Below are positions 53,061-64,000 of a DNA stretch of 64,000 nt, one piece after another; position 1 is the stretch's first letter; each line of letters opens with the position of its first letter. Source of the DNA: Gonatopus flavifemur (lineage: Eukaryota > Arthropoda > Insecta > Hymenoptera > Dryinidae); contig JAFFJZ010000030.1 of assembly GCA_018340375.1 (NCBI GenBank), positions 2,232,001 through 2,296,000 on the forward strand, read 5' to 3'. The position numbers were made by a program, and so were the translations under genes. The notes under the pieces were generated by a model. That model had not been told where the DNA came from. It ran no database searches and saw only the letters and a program-made list of their open reading frames with translations.

Positions 53061-53266
53061 CCCATACAGCACGCTCGTCCCGATAAATTCATAAAAAGTT
53101 CTTCATGAATCCATCGTAGGATTCTTTAAGAGTCCTCATTATAATAGTCCAGTACGAGTTCTTCATGGGTCCCTGGTATTCAAAATGAATGACCAAGAAT
53201 TCTTTATTAATTTTTCTGGAACTGACATAATGGAAGTTCATTAGGGACAAGTTCGTGCCATGCGGG
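53061..53266. mobile_element. CCCATACAGCAC MITE, diverged
   Basis: The left end CCCATACAGCACGCTCGTCC and right end GGACAAGTTCGTGCCATGCGGG are inverted (the right end given as two overlapping parts). Inner words AAGTTCTTCATGA and GGAAGTTCATTAG repeat. Confidence 0.55.
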
Positions 53267-53269
53267 AAT

Positions 53270-55538
53270 TCACAGAAGAAGAGTATCGCTGGAGGATGTT
53301 TTTGATGAACTTAAGGGGATACCAGCGATCCCTGACGATACAACCCGAGCCAAATCTTTTCTGACAGAATATTCGAAAATGAAGCACTAAAATCGAAATA
53401 TCGCTTTATAAAAACCATCTTTATTGTTTGAAAAAAGGGTATATAGAGCGATATTTTGATTTTATTGCTCCATTTTCGAATATTTTGTTAGAATAGTTTT
53501 GGTCATGTCCTTTTCGAACCAATGGTTCTGGTCGTATTTGCAGGGGTCGTTGGTATCACTTTGAGGGGTGAAATAGGTTTCGAAATTTCAAAAAATTGAT
53601 TGTTTTTTTATTTTTTGATCTGGTAATTCAAAATTTCAAGAATATTTCCCCGAAGTTCTGAAAGTCAATCGGAGTAAAAGTCTAAGAGAGGGAACACTGA
53701 GAGAAATGGATTGGTGAAATACAGCATTGATTTTCATATTATTCAGTAGAATTATCAATTGCTGAAATATTATTAATAGATCTTATAAGTTCATCCAAAT
53801 TTACTCAACTTATGCAAAACCTTGATAAAATGTTCAATAAATATTATCATACGTTCCGTTTTGTAATCATTACATATTCAAAAAGGATTTACAACGATAT
53901 TTCTTATAAGCTACAGTAAACACTCCATCAATTGATAGTCTTATGATATGAGAAATAATAGTGTCACATAACTACGAATAATAACTCCATCAAAAAGTGA
54001 AATATTTGAATACCTTGTAGCTTTCATTCCTACTTGTGAAATTATTTTTCTCAAATTACTGAGCAATGTTCAATATAAACATTATATATTCATGTAGCTT
54101 TTTTGTGCGTACCTCTATCGTATATAAATATGTATTGTCTACGACACGTATTTTGGAAACATTAGTGAACTTGCAAGAACATTCTTGTTTTCATATTTTC
54201 CAGTGATAGGTTCGTAACCTTTTGAATACAGATTACTGTCTAGTTCACTAAAATCTGCGCTCATCCCCACTACCACCTACTCTAGATCAACGCTTGTGCG
54301 TGCAGTGCGTGCTTCTAATTCATTTCTAATCGACTTGTGTTGAACTTTGAAAATATTTCCCTCTCATTCTCAGATCTTCATTTTGAATTGACAGCATATT
54401 CTTAATGTTTTAGTGTAGCATATAAATTTTTGGCATATTTTAGATGCAATCTATGTCAAAAGTAGAGGGTAGTCTTGATTTATTTTTGAAAATTTGATTT
54501 TCTCGTTGAAATTTATTTTGCTTATAACTTGAAGACGAAGCCTCCCACAGTATTTCGCCAAAGGAAGATTTGCTTAATTTCGCTTCGACAATCACGTACT
54601 AAAAGAATAGAGTTGGTTTAACATCTTATTGAAACTTGAGCCAATTGTTTCATTACATATTACGCAATATTAGGTTTATTTAAAACCCATACAACAAAAA
54701 AATTCCACCTGTATTCATATAGAATTCTTCATGAATTCTCAGAATCCAAAGAGTATTGAATATGAATTGTCTGTGAACTGTATTGCTGTCTAGGGGTTTT
54801 TAGAACATGATTTGAAACACTGAAAAAATGCTGTACGGAGAGATATTTTAAATAAACTCACGCGTTTTTGCGTACATTATTCACAAAAAATTGATTTGAG
54901 TCCTAGCGCTTGTGTCACATTAATGCAATTATTATTATTCGTGTCAGGAAATCGATCTTTTGAGATCGATATTCAATTACTGAATCCATTAGAATTTCAC
55001 CTTTCTTACTGCATGATATTGGTTGATCAAATATGCCGCAAAAATCAACAAGTAGACCATTATATTTCAATAAATAAGCATCGACATATTTGACAGGCAT
55101 AATGGTGAAATTTTACTAAACTACTTAGTAAGGATTCGTTCAACCGAATTTACATACTTCTCTATATTGTAAAGTGATGGACAATATTTTATTGCGTAGT
55201 TTATACTCCAATGTATATAAAATAATCCTTTTTTCTCTCAATATCGCGTGGTATATTAGATATGGGATGATTATAATTGAGAAGAAAGGAACGTTTATTT
55301 AAAATCCCCATGTGTCACTCAATTATCATACTTTTCAATAACTATAACTGGAATTTTTGTAATGTTTATATAATCTCTTCTCTCAGTGAAGTTATCGTAT
55401 TCACTGCGAGGGCACTTTTTTCGATAAGTATCCGAAAATCAACCCCCATCGGCTAAGTTTTCAGAATTTTCAGTTCAAAATTTTGGAAAATATTGTTCAA
55501 ATGTTACTGTTCTATATATCGGTCGAAATTGAGAAATA
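53270..55538. other. interior of 5.3 kb element, no gene seen
   Basis: AT-rich non-coding sequence. 53310-53560 has weak dyad symmetry (GGATACCAGCGATCCC... GGGGTCGTTGGTATC). 54686-54796 (ACCCATACAAC ... GCTGTCTAGGGG) may be a decayed MITE of the CAGCAC group. No protein homology recognised. Confidence 0.35.
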
Positions 55539-55845
55539 ATTGATTATCCCAAATCTTATATGTTCCAATGAAACATTTAACGCATGGATTTCCGACTTTG
55601 TACATAATGAAACGAAATAATGGATCTCCCATCTTGGTCTTATGAACAAAATAAACCAAAATATGCTTCTGATATCGTTTCAATATACCGATTTTGCGAA
55701 ATCTATATATCGAAATGACATCGGAAGCATATTTTGGTTTATTTTGTGCATAAGACCAAGATGATCCATTATTCCGTTTCATTATGCACAAAGTCGAAAA
55801 TCCATGGCTTAAATATTTCATGGGAACATGTAAGAATTAAGATAA
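55529..55845. repeat. ~310 bp hairpin
   Basis: Arms of ~140 bp pair. GATTATCCCAAATCTTATAT and ATGGATTTCCGACTTTGTAC... are mirrored by ...GTCGAAAATCCATGG and AAGAATTAAGATAATCGA. It is a probable MITE. Divergence between the arms is ~10%. Confidence 0.7.
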
Positions 55846-57180
55846 TCGATTCCCAAGTGAGGTAACCGGCCCCATTCATGAACACCTTAGCCCCCATTAG
55901 CGAACCATCGTTTATCTATTATATCTTTCCTATGGCATATTATTCTGAATTCATTTACATAACAGCGGTTGATTTAGTATCCAGTTAGTCATGCTTGGAT
56001 GAAATTAAAGCACTAAATGAAAAGTACTATAAATCAAAAACCAAAATGTTCATTAAAGGGGTCGCGTTCATAAATGGGGTCATCTACCTTAACACACGAA
56101 TGTCCATAGCATGTTTTGCGAATCTTTTTAGCACATTGAATGTCCTATGCATGTGCTGTGAATATTCTCGGCATGCTTCCCGAATGTTGTGTTGCTAGGG
56201 TTATTCCTCACTTTCGACCAATACATCGTGTGCATCCCTAACTCTTCTAAATGCCTAAAACTTTGGGTGAAAAATTCTTTTACACTATTGGGAAAAAAAT
56301 TGAAAAAAAATGCTTTTTTGCTTCTGAAACTTATATGTCACTCCCCTCAACATACATTGAGAGGAAAAAAGAATGAAGACATCGCGGACAATAGAAGATA
56401 ATTTTTCGCTGAATTTCGCTTTTTCAATAAATTTCTATTTGAATGACGAAAATGACTATACAAATAGTAATTTATTGAACTGATGTTGAGCGATTATCTT
56501 CTATTGTCTGCGATGTCTTCAATTTGTTAATGAAGATTGTAATTTTTACGCTTTCTTTTCTCTCAGTGTTTACAGTTTTACTGCAAGAACAATAAAACTA
56601 TCAAGTTCCAGTATTTCCACTACGAACTTTTGGTGAACTCACTACGGATATTCTACAGCGATGATCTTTTGTCCCGAATTGACAATCATTTTTGTGAATA
56701 TTGATAATCTCGATTTTTTCATGTACGAAATTATCATTCATTTCAGTTGCCGTGCCTTCTTGGTTTCAGAAGCAATTTCCAATGAAGATTTCATATTTTC
56801 AAACGCGGTTTTGACAATTTTTCAATGATTTATATTAAAAAATTGGATAAGTTATCGACTCATAATACTGTTCTAGGAAGTATTTGAAGATATGAAACTG
56901 AAGCTAGCAGATGACGTAGACTCTAGCTAATTGCAAAATTTTCGTAGAGTGATGAAACCTGTATCAATGAAATTTGTGGATCCTGATCTCTGAGAATGTG
57001 TACTTTAGGAAAATTCAAATGCACATTGGCTCGGTTCAATATACGCTGTCTGCTGGTTCACGTCTGCCAGCTTCATTTTGAAGATTCCTAATGAATATCA
57101 TAAAAGATATGACCGAAAATATATTTGAACAGACACATTACAAAAATTGAAAATATTTTTTGTTTCATCCTATAAATTAC
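55846..57180. other. interior of 5.3 kb element, no gene seen
   Basis: AT-rich. 56370-56525 has inverted GACATCGCGGACAATAGAAG / CTTCTATTGTCTGCGATGTC, so another hairpin. 56640-56710 resembles one arm of the element at 20666-22668. No gene recognised. Confidence 0.4.
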
Positions 57181-57614
57181 CGATTTCTTAAACAATTCCC
57201 GTACATTACCCGGATTTTTCCCGAGTAAAAAAATTCCCGGATTTCCCGGATGCTGGACACCCTGTCACAAAATTTTTTTCTCCTCGTTGCAAAGCCGATT
57301 AGAATGAAATATGTTTCAAGAAGTCTTCCTGAAACTTCCAGATCAATGGAATAAAAAATGTCATCAACGATGACACGTCTCTTGTACGAACCGTTTTGCA
57401 TGGAGTTATCACAGCCGAATAACATTGGTGTGGCTTATAATACTGTTCGTCGGTATTGGTAATATTTTTCATAACCAACTTCATAACTTATATACTATAA
57501 CTTATATCCAGAACTTCATAACTTATATACAGAGAAAAAAAGGACTTGTACACTAAGAACTCAAAAGAGCTCTATGAAAAGAAAGGAACATAGTGACTTT
57601 TTTAGGGATCCTCG

Positions 57615-58388
57615 TTAGGGTTCCTCCATAGATGTTGCCTCGTGAGGGACGATTCGAATGTCGCCGTAGCCTCCGCTCACCTTCCAAGTCCTGCCAACTT
57701 CATCCCGGGCTGTCATCCTAACTTTTTTGGAAGCGTGTCGGATTTCCTCCAGCCTCAAGTTGGACAATAGTCGCAAATGCTCGTTCCCTCGGCTCGGTTG
57801 GCTCGCAAACTGTTTCTCCGGAGAGAATTACCCCTCAGGCGTAGCCGGGCTCAAGCTATTTTTCAGCAAGGCTGTTCGCTGCTCCTGGATCCTCCGCTCT
57901 ATTTTCCGCGCATCGTTAGCGAAAGTTGTTGGTGACCCAGACGGTGCTGTGCGGTTGCGTGCGCAACAGACCGTAAGAGGCGGTAGAGTGGGCTTCGGAT
58001 CCGGTTGCCTCAGAAGACATTGAGCAATTTTTGATTGCCCTTCCTCGATTTTCTTCACTTTAGGGCCTCGATTCGGAGCTAGCTTCGGAATGGCCCTGGT
58101 ACGGTCGAAACCTGGTTGGCAGGGGTCGCATGGTTCCACTTTACTGCTCGTCGCCACCCGTGCTGGGACCGGCTGTTGTAAGAAGTCCCCTCGGAATTTA
58201 GCGTGGAATAGCTTGGGAACCGGCACCTTCGCCCGGGGCTTCGGAATGAGAGCTACCGGGGACGAGTTGGCATACAGAAGGCGTGGACGTTCCTCTGTTG
58301 TCAGCTTTGCGTCGGACGATGAAGACTGGTCAGCCATGAGTATTACACTAAACATAATTTGAAGGATTCTAATGACTAACCTTTCCAC
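57615..58388 (-). pseudogene. third ORF of Gypsy element
   Basis: A proline- and arginine-rich frame downstream of integrase, starting MERLVIRILQIMFSVILMAD. A TAA at 57830-57828 interrupts it. The frame then stays open for 70 more codons to a stop at 57617-57615, so the original product was probably about 256 residues. It overlaps the end of the integrase frame by ~13 bp. I do not recognise a domain. It is not obviously an envelope: no signal-plus-transmembrane layout and no cysteine pattern. An accessory or gag-like nucleic-acid-binding role is only a guess from its basic composition. Confidence 0.6.
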
Positions 58389-59763
58389 CGAAAATTTGAC
58401 GTGGACCTTTTCGCTGAATATGGATGCGACGAGTAGTCAGGCTTCAAATCTTTGATATGCACACGGTATGTTTTACCGTCCTTTCCCCACTCAAACATAT
58501 TGTGCCGTATTGGACCAATTATTCGGTGCCCCGCAGAGTACTTCGGAGCCAATTTAGCGGAAAACGCGTCAGCAGCGGAAGACAAATAATGCTCACATTT
58601 GCGAACAAGTTCACCTACCTTCGGCTTCCAAGAACCTTTGTTCTTGTTGTAATGTAGGCCTTGTTTGGTGAACGCTTCAGCGAGGTTAACCCTGACCAGA
58701 TCGAATGACTCACGGAGAATCTTCAACCGTTCGTCGTGATCCGTAACAGGAGTTGTTCCTGGCGTTTCCCATTCGGAATGTGAAGCCTTCGGCGGATAAA
58801 GTTCCCTACCGTAATCGAGATACGCGGGTGAGAACTGCGTTGAATCATGCTTAGCAGTGTTGATCGCGAAGGTGAGTTCCGGGATGTATTTATCCCAAGA
58901 GCGCTGAGTCTTCTCTATAAATTGAGCAACCATTGTCCCAATGACCTTGTTCGTCCGTTCTACCGAATTGCATTGGGGCGAGTGAGTTGGCGTCCGCTGG
59001 TGTGTTATGCTATATTGCGACAATGAGTCAATAAAATCTTTTCTAATAACCTGATTGCCGTTATCTGTAATAACCACACGTGGGCAACCAAAGCGTAAAA
59101 TGATTCGTTCCTTAAACGATTAACCACAGCAGGGGCCTTAGTATGCCTCAATAGCTGGATTTCTGTCCATTCGGTAAATTTATCTTGCATCACTAGGAGA
59201 TAACAGTGACCATTGGATGAACGGGGCTTGGGACCAATTATGTCCACTGAGACTATTTCCCATGGTTGGGTTGCGTTCGATGTTCCAATTGTACCTGATA
59301 TGGGTTGCTGGGACTGTTTGAATTCCTGGCAATTTTGACAGGATCTGACATATCGTGCAATGTCTTTAGACATGCGGGGCCAAAAATACGTCCTGGCTAT
59401 TCTAGCCGTAGTTTTCGAAATCCCTAAGTGTCCGGCCGTTGGAGTATCGTGATTTTTTTGCATCACTTGATGTCTCAATGAGTCCGGTACACAAAGTTCC
59501 CAGACATCTTGTCTTTCCTCATAGTTCAAGCTATGGTGGACGTGACGGTAGAGTTTCCCATTGCGAATGCAGTATTCGGGAAATCTATTAGGGTCTTCTC
59601 GGACTCTATTCAATGTTCGTTGATACCAGGAGTTCTCAGGCTCTGAACTGCCCACGATAACAGTCCCCTCCAAGGTTTGTTCTGGGTCATCTGAAGGATC
59701 ATTTGCGGCGGGGCTTCGCGATAATGCGTCCGCGACTTTATTCAAGCTACCTTTACGATAAAC
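58376..59763 (-). pseudogene. Gypsy integrase, frameshifted
   Basis: The first frame runs from the stop at ~59767 to 59005 and carries VADALSRSP (end of RNase H linker). The zinc-binding HHCC region follows (GHLGISKTTARI, then CQNCQEF), then the start of the catalytic core at VSVDIIGPK with the first Asp. Near 59090-59110 a frameshift moves homology into the 59077-58376 frame. That frame has VITDNGNQV (second Asp), CNSVERTNKV (Glu) and a C-terminal GPY/F-like segment (GHRIIGPIRHN... KTYRVHIKDLKPD). All three DDE residues are present, but the frame break makes the enzyme defective. Confidence 0.9.
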
Positions 59764-59766
59764 AAT

Positions 59767-61366
59767 TTAAAAATTAAACTGTTGTAAATGAATGCTCCAA
59801 CGAGCTACCCTTCTTGCAGGACTATCCAAGGAAGCTGACCATTTTAATGACTGTTGATCAGTAATGACAGTAAATTTATATCCCTCCAAATAGGGTCTCA
59901 TTTTCTGGATTCCCCAGACGACTACAAGACATTCTTTCTCAGTGACTGAGTAATTGATCTCATTTTTGTTCAAAGTCCTACTCGCATAAGCTATGACTTT
60001 CTCGCCTTCATCAGACGACTGGGTCAGGACTGCACCTAGGCCGAAATGACTGGCGTCTGTTTGAAGGGTAAATTGACGGGAGAAGTCAGGCGGAGCTAAG
60101 ACCGGAGAGGACGTTGAACAACGTTTGAAAGAGTCGAATGCAGTCTGTTCAACGTTAGTCCACTGCCATATGCGGCGTTTCTTTAATGAAAAAGTTAGTG
60201 GCTTCGTCAGTTCAGGGCAACTAGGTGTGAATCTACGATACCAAGATATCATACCTATGAACTGACGAACCTCTTTGACGTTGGAGGGTGCCCTGATTTG
60301 GCTGATAGTCTTCACTTCTTCGGGATCCGTTCTGATGCCTTCGCTATCTATGACATGACCCAGATAAATTATTTGTTTTTGCAAAAATTTGCTTTTTTCG
60401 ACGTCAAGTTTGAGATGTGCTCTCTTCAAGCGTCTAAAAACCTCTAATAACACACTCATGTGTTGTTCTAATGTCTCTCTGATTACGACAATGTCGTCTG
60501 AGTGTACCTCCACGAACGGCGGAAGATCAGGGGTAAGCAAGTCGTTCACCATTCTTCGAAAAGTGGCCGATGCTGAATGCAAACCAAAAGGCATAACCTT
60601 GAATTGAAAAAGACCGCGGCGCGGTACAGTGAATGCCGTGATCGGTTTGCTATCCTCTGACAGAGGAATTAGCCAATAGCCGTTCTTAAGGTCGATCGTG
60701 GAAATATATCTGGCATCCCTAAGTTTGTTAAGGGTATCGTTGATGTGCGGAAGCGGATAAGCATCTTTTTCCGACACTTTATTCACCTTTCTAAGATCAA
60801 TACAAAATCGGTAAGTTTGATTCTTCTTTTTCACCAGCACAATGGGGAAACTCCAAGGGCTATCTGAAGGCTCGATTATACCATCGCTGATCATTCTGTC
60901 AACTTCTTCATTAATTACCATCTGCATGACAGGGTTCCGCGGGTAATAACGTGATTTGATTGGCTCGGTGCCGGGCATAACTTTAATTCTATGTCCCGTG
61001 ATCATAGTAGGACCTTCGATATTGTTAAATCCCCCTAATTCCTTTGCGAGGATTTTGCGGGCCTCTGATTCGTTTGAATTCTCCTGCAAGGAATTGACAG
61101 CGTAAGTATTCTGGAGATTTCCCCAATTAACCTGAAAGTCTAACAAAGATAGGTTATCAACACCGAAAAGAATCTTATCATGGTAATTATCCAATAGGCT
61201 ATATGCCAATGGAACGACGTGTTCTATAATTTTAGTCAAAACGCAGGCAGAGCCTCTAGTACGTATGCTTCGACCGTCTAAAACTGTTAAGTCTTTGCTT
61301 GCGGGGTTGAAGTATGTACATAACCCTAAATGAGATGGGACCCTTGCGCTTCTTTGAATAACTAAA
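59767..61366 (-). pseudogene. Gypsy reverse transcriptase-RNase H
   Basis: The frame is open from about 61366 to the TAA at 59769-59767. Motifs in order are a linker with a VLDGRSIRTRG segment, then DGIIEPSDSPWSFPIVLVKK and RFCIDLRKVNKV. TIDLKNGYW follows (first catalytic Asp), then the active site SDDIVV, with histidine-serine where YVDD/YLDD is usual. RNase H then reads TDASHFGLGAVL, ASRTLNKNEINYSVTEKE and ITDQQSLKW. The TAA falls just before the IVYRKGS linker and replaces a sense codon, so it is a premature stop. A frameshift at ~61365 separates it from the protease frame. Confidence 0.92.
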
Positions 61367-61990
61367 AGTCCAAGATTGAGGTGGTTGCACCTGTGTCAGC
61401 CAAACCCCAAAGTTTCCTATCCCCTATCGATATCTCAAAACACGGCCGTAGATCACCGGAGCACGCGGTGTGAGACGTCCCTACCGCTGGAGCGCTTCCT
61501 TTCGCTGACTGGCTAGGCTGTTCTTTCTGCCTGGATTCATCATTCGGCTGATTATTAAGGGAACCTTGGTTAGACACTCTGGATGCTTCCGATTGTGAGA
61601 GGTCTTGGCCCCAGGGGCCATGATTGAGCCAATGGGAATCCAGTATTCTAGCCCCAGGGGCTAGCCCCTGCCTGCAATCAGAAGCATCCTCCAACATTAG
61701 GACCTCTCTCGCCAGCCGTCGGTGGGCGCGACTGGTAAAAGGGATTGTTCCTATCTGTATATTGTGGTTGAGGGTTCGGACCTCTCTCTGTAGAGGGTGG
61801 ATACCTCTTTTTGACGAATACCCTGAGTCCACTGGACGGACTGTGATACAAGTACATTCCTGTGTCGTGACGTCCTTTTTCCCGCATCGTGAACAAAACT
61901 TTGTGCATCGGTTTTTGCACCTTACACTCGTATGTCCCCTTTGGCCGCATCGCCAGCGATGGGTTGTGCTATTATACGCTGAACCTATCG
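61362..61990 (-). pseudogene. Gypsy zinc knuckle and protease region
   Basis: From about 61985 the frame shows two CCHC-like knuckles: RCGQRGHTSVRC (its usual first cysteine replaced by arginine) and FCSRCGKKDVTTQEC. A low-complexity linker follows, then the aspartic protease active site ADTGATTS near 61400. The frame ends at a stop at 61362-61364, just after SILDF, where a frameshift leads into the reverse transcriptase. A stop also separates this part from gag upstream. Confidence 0.8.
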
Positions 61991-62021
61991 AATTGAGTTG
62001 ATTAAATTTGGGTTCACGGGG

Positions 62022-63281
62022 TTATTCGTGAGACGTTTCCGAATTCTGACCTGCTCGGGGAGGCCTATAACTTTCCCCTTCTCCAAGGGTTTTCTCGTAC
62101 TCGGAGGTAAATTGAATTAAATCTGCTACACTCTTGACCTCGCGACGGCGAACATACATTTCATATTCACACCTTAAATTGGTGTACAACCTTTCCAATT
62201 GCGCTTTATCGCTCATTCCGCCGTAGCGACGCATAAGCGTCTGGAGACTAGTAATATATTCGCGTGTACTTTCTTTAGGTCCTTGCGTCCTATTTCGTAT
62301 TTCATCTTCCATTAAGCGGTCCGAATCAACAGTGAGATAGAAAGTTTTCAAGTCCTTCATAAATTGCTCCCATTGGAGCCAGTTTTGTCTATTGCTACGG
62401 TACCACAATAAGGCTTTGGCTTCTAGTAACAACGGTATACAAGTGACCAATTGTTCGTGGGTAATGCCGAAACTAACGCTCGGTTCTTCGACGCGTTCAA
62501 GAAACGTTCGGAGGCCGGACCCCCCGTTATAGGTAACCCCACATTTACGAACCTGGTCCTGAATACGGTTTTCTTTGCTTGTTTGCTTTCGGGAGAAATC
62601 TTGTAACAATCGACTAATTTCCGTTACTTCCGGATTAACGGAACTCGCAGGACGTTCGGCAGTGGGGCTATAACTACTTCTTCGTGAATGAGCCAATTGT
62701 GCTCGAAGTTCTTTAATTATGCGCTCTGAATGCGCGCATTCTTTCTCTAGGGTATTGTCTTTTTCCCTTAGGGCCTTATTATTTTCATAGAGTTTCAAAT
62801 CGTTAGCTAATTCCGCTTGTATCTCATTTCAGATTCGTTCGCGCTCTTTTCACAATTGCTTTCGAACATCTACTTGGGAGCCAATCAATGACTCACTTCT
62901 GGTTCGAATTGTCCTAGCAGGTAGCGGATCCTCATTATCAGATTCTTTATCCGGACCTAACTCAACCGATACAAAATCTTGAACATTACCCTCGACTTGT
63001 CTGTCATCGGGGCTGACTTGTTGAGAGACATTGTCCTGATTGGGCAAGTCTTCTTGACTGCCATTCTGGCTAGTTTGTCCCTCACGTGTTTTCAGTGCTA
63101 CGATAGTATCTCTTAATAAAGTCTTGAGGACTTGCACACCCTCTTCTGGGTCGTGTGAGATACCACGTTTAGATAATTCTTCTATCACCTGTTCCTTTTT
63201 CAAACCCCATATCCAGGAAGTTTTCTCCACGGAAGTGTGATGCATTTTGGGCATGGCGCAGAAAAAGACAGATAAAGTCAA
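62022..63281 (-). pseudogene. Gypsy gag, two in-frame stops
   Basis: An N-terminal block (63281-62850) is acidic and glutamine-rich. Two in-frame TGA codons follow close together (near 62848 and 62830), after VDVRKQL. The same frame then continues to 62022 with a coiled-coil segment (KALREKDNTLEKECAHSERI) and the retrotransposon gag domain. That domain has LLEAKALLWYRSNRQNWLQW, then DLKTFYLT, TREYITSLQTLMRRYGG and YTNLRCEYEMYVRR. It would assemble virus-like particles in the cytoplasm if intact. The ATG near 63242 (MPKMHHTSVEKTSWIWGL) is the more likely start than the first in-frame ATG at 63281. Confidence 0.85.
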
Positions 63282-63377
63282 TTAGTTCGTGAATTTACCG
63301 CGATTTATTGGTCGACCAGGACAATACGGGTATCCTCTTGATTGATTCCTGTCACTGTCCTACCGAACAAAATTCAA

Positions 63378-63395
63378 GTCCCTGTTCGGGCGCCA
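63378..63395 (-). other. primer binding site, lysine tRNA type
   Basis: The minus strand reads TGGCGCCCGAACAGGGAC, the 18-mer complementary to the 3' end of lysine tRNA (the tRNA-Lys3 primer used by HIV-1). It sits at the expected place between the 5' LTR and gag. Confidence 0.93.
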
Positions 63396-63396
63396 A

Positions 63397-64000
63397 ATAA
63401 TCTGTAACGTTTCAAAACTGAAGTGCGCGCCAACAGTGTTTAACCGAACCTTATTAAACAACAATTAGACCCCCAATGCCTCTAGCTCGCCGGATCCAAG
63501 GTTCAGGAGTGGGGGAACGCGAGTTACAGACCATTGAATGAACAAAATCGAAGTTAAATTCGATCAATTGAGAATAATGATCTATTATAAAAGATTATTC
63601 AATAAGAAAAACATCAATCAGAAAACGTGATTATTTACCATTTACAAACTAACCTATTATTACGCTCATGCGCGGGTTGGATCGCAATGATTTTACAAAC
63701 CCTTAGAAAATATAATACAAAAAAAAACAATTGTCACGAATCAAGATTTGAGTCAGTAAAATACTTTTGCAAGGCAAGAAATCCTGATCGTGTATTGCGC
63801 CTAGTTAGTTCTAGGGACGCGCCAATCGAAATGTTTTTAGAGCGATTCGGCTATGAGAGCCGTTAATGAGCCTACTTCGGATGCGTGACGAGGATCCTAA
63901 GCTACTTGGTCTGATTCATTGGTCCCATCCTCGGTCGCCACCAAACCTAAGCTACCTAACAAAAGCAAGTCCCCTACTTGTCTTCGGGTGCTCTGTTCTC
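63397..64000 (-). repeat. 5' LTR of Gypsy element, partial
   Basis: The sequence right of the primer site should be the 5' LTR. On the minus strand it ends ...GAAACGTTACA just before GATTATT and the primer site, so the LTR proper may end at about 63404. It continues past the window edge, so its start, promoter and target duplication cannot be seen. Confidence 0.65.

Larger units (their letters stand above)
51918..57264. mobile_element. 5.3 kb element with CAGGGTGTC ends
   Basis: The left end CAGGGTGTCTGG and right end (reverse complement CAGGGTGTCCAGC) are inverted. Both are followed inward by clusters of TTCCCGGA words: AATTCCCGGATATTTCCCGG on the left, and ATTCCCGGATTTCCCGG on the right in the other orientation. 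GTCACA precedes the left end and overlaps the right end. CAGGG ends suggest hAT, but a clear 8 bp duplication is missing. The interior is AT-rich, with MITEs and no transposase. Confidence 0.6.
57615..64000 (-). mobile_element. Gypsy-type LTR retrotransposon, defective
   Basis: It reads right to left: partial 5' LTR (63397 to beyond 64000), primer binding site, gag, protease, reverse transcriptase, RNase H, integrase, and a third ORF. The order PR-RT-RH-IN, with integrase last, is that of Ty3/Gypsy (Metaviridae). Each coding block has at least one stop or frameshift. No 3' LTR copy of the 63400-64000 sequence was seen left of 57615, so the 3' end looks truncated. Confidence 0.9.

Noticed and set aside
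57727..58362. Plus-strand ORFs of 90-98 codons in the GC-rich part of the Gypsy element
   Set aside because: They are antisense to the third ORF of the retrotransposon and have no domain.

Overview
This is eukaryotic, AT-rich nuclear DNA, almost certainly from an insect. The evidence is a serine-protease-homolog gene split by GT-AG introns, three mariner transposons, piggyBac, hAT, LINE and Gypsy elements, and dozens of short hairpin elements (MITEs). A hymenopteran is my guess from the mix of mariners and the secreted protease, but the sequence does not prove it. No operons, rRNA genes, CRISPR arrays or intact tRNA genes were seen. Nearly all coding sequence belongs to transposable elements. 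The one credible host gene is the protease homolog at 4467-6058 (minus strand).

Layout. 0-10 kb: a decayed mariner (513-1826), a LINE scrap, a 1.3 kb foldback element (2215-3559), the protease-homolog exons, and clusters of short palindromes. 10.4-20.4 kb: a 10 kb piggyBac-like element (10373-20439). Its TIRs start CCTTTAGAGGACGGG, its transposase ORF is uninterrupted (16836-18401), and two inverted arrays of a ~130 bp satellite lie near its ends. A 15 x 40 bp minisatellite follows the transposase, and a 5'-truncated LINE and a hAT MITE are nested inside. 20.6-23 kb: nested MITEs.

23.3-44.8 kb: two diverged copies of one long repeat (A from ~23332, B from ~39561), each heavily invaded. Copy A carries a 4.7 kb MULE-like element holding four near-identical 530 bp tandem units, a mariner with a single stop codon (29358-30650), and a 5.2 kb hAT element with a perfect 8 bp target duplication (30974-36197). 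Inside that hAT sits an intact mauritiana-type mariner of 1286 bp (33754-35039). Copy B carries several elements with clear target duplications. Both copies hold degenerate tandem modules that can be read as short exons.

44.8-51.7 kb: a decayed hAT transposase gene split by a 4.6 kb inverted-repeat element. 51.9-57.3 kb: a probable large TIR element with little coding content. 57.6-64.0 kb: a Gypsy-type LTR retrotransposon on the minus strand, with a lysine-tRNA primer binding site and several disabling stops and frameshifts. Its 5' LTR runs off the right edge.

How it fits together: this is a nested transposon graveyard with a few young insertions on top. The Mos1-like mariner, the piggyBac transposase, the one-stop mariner and the 530 bp tandem array look youngest. 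Several insertion events can be ordered because one element interrupts another and the target duplication can be read on both sides.
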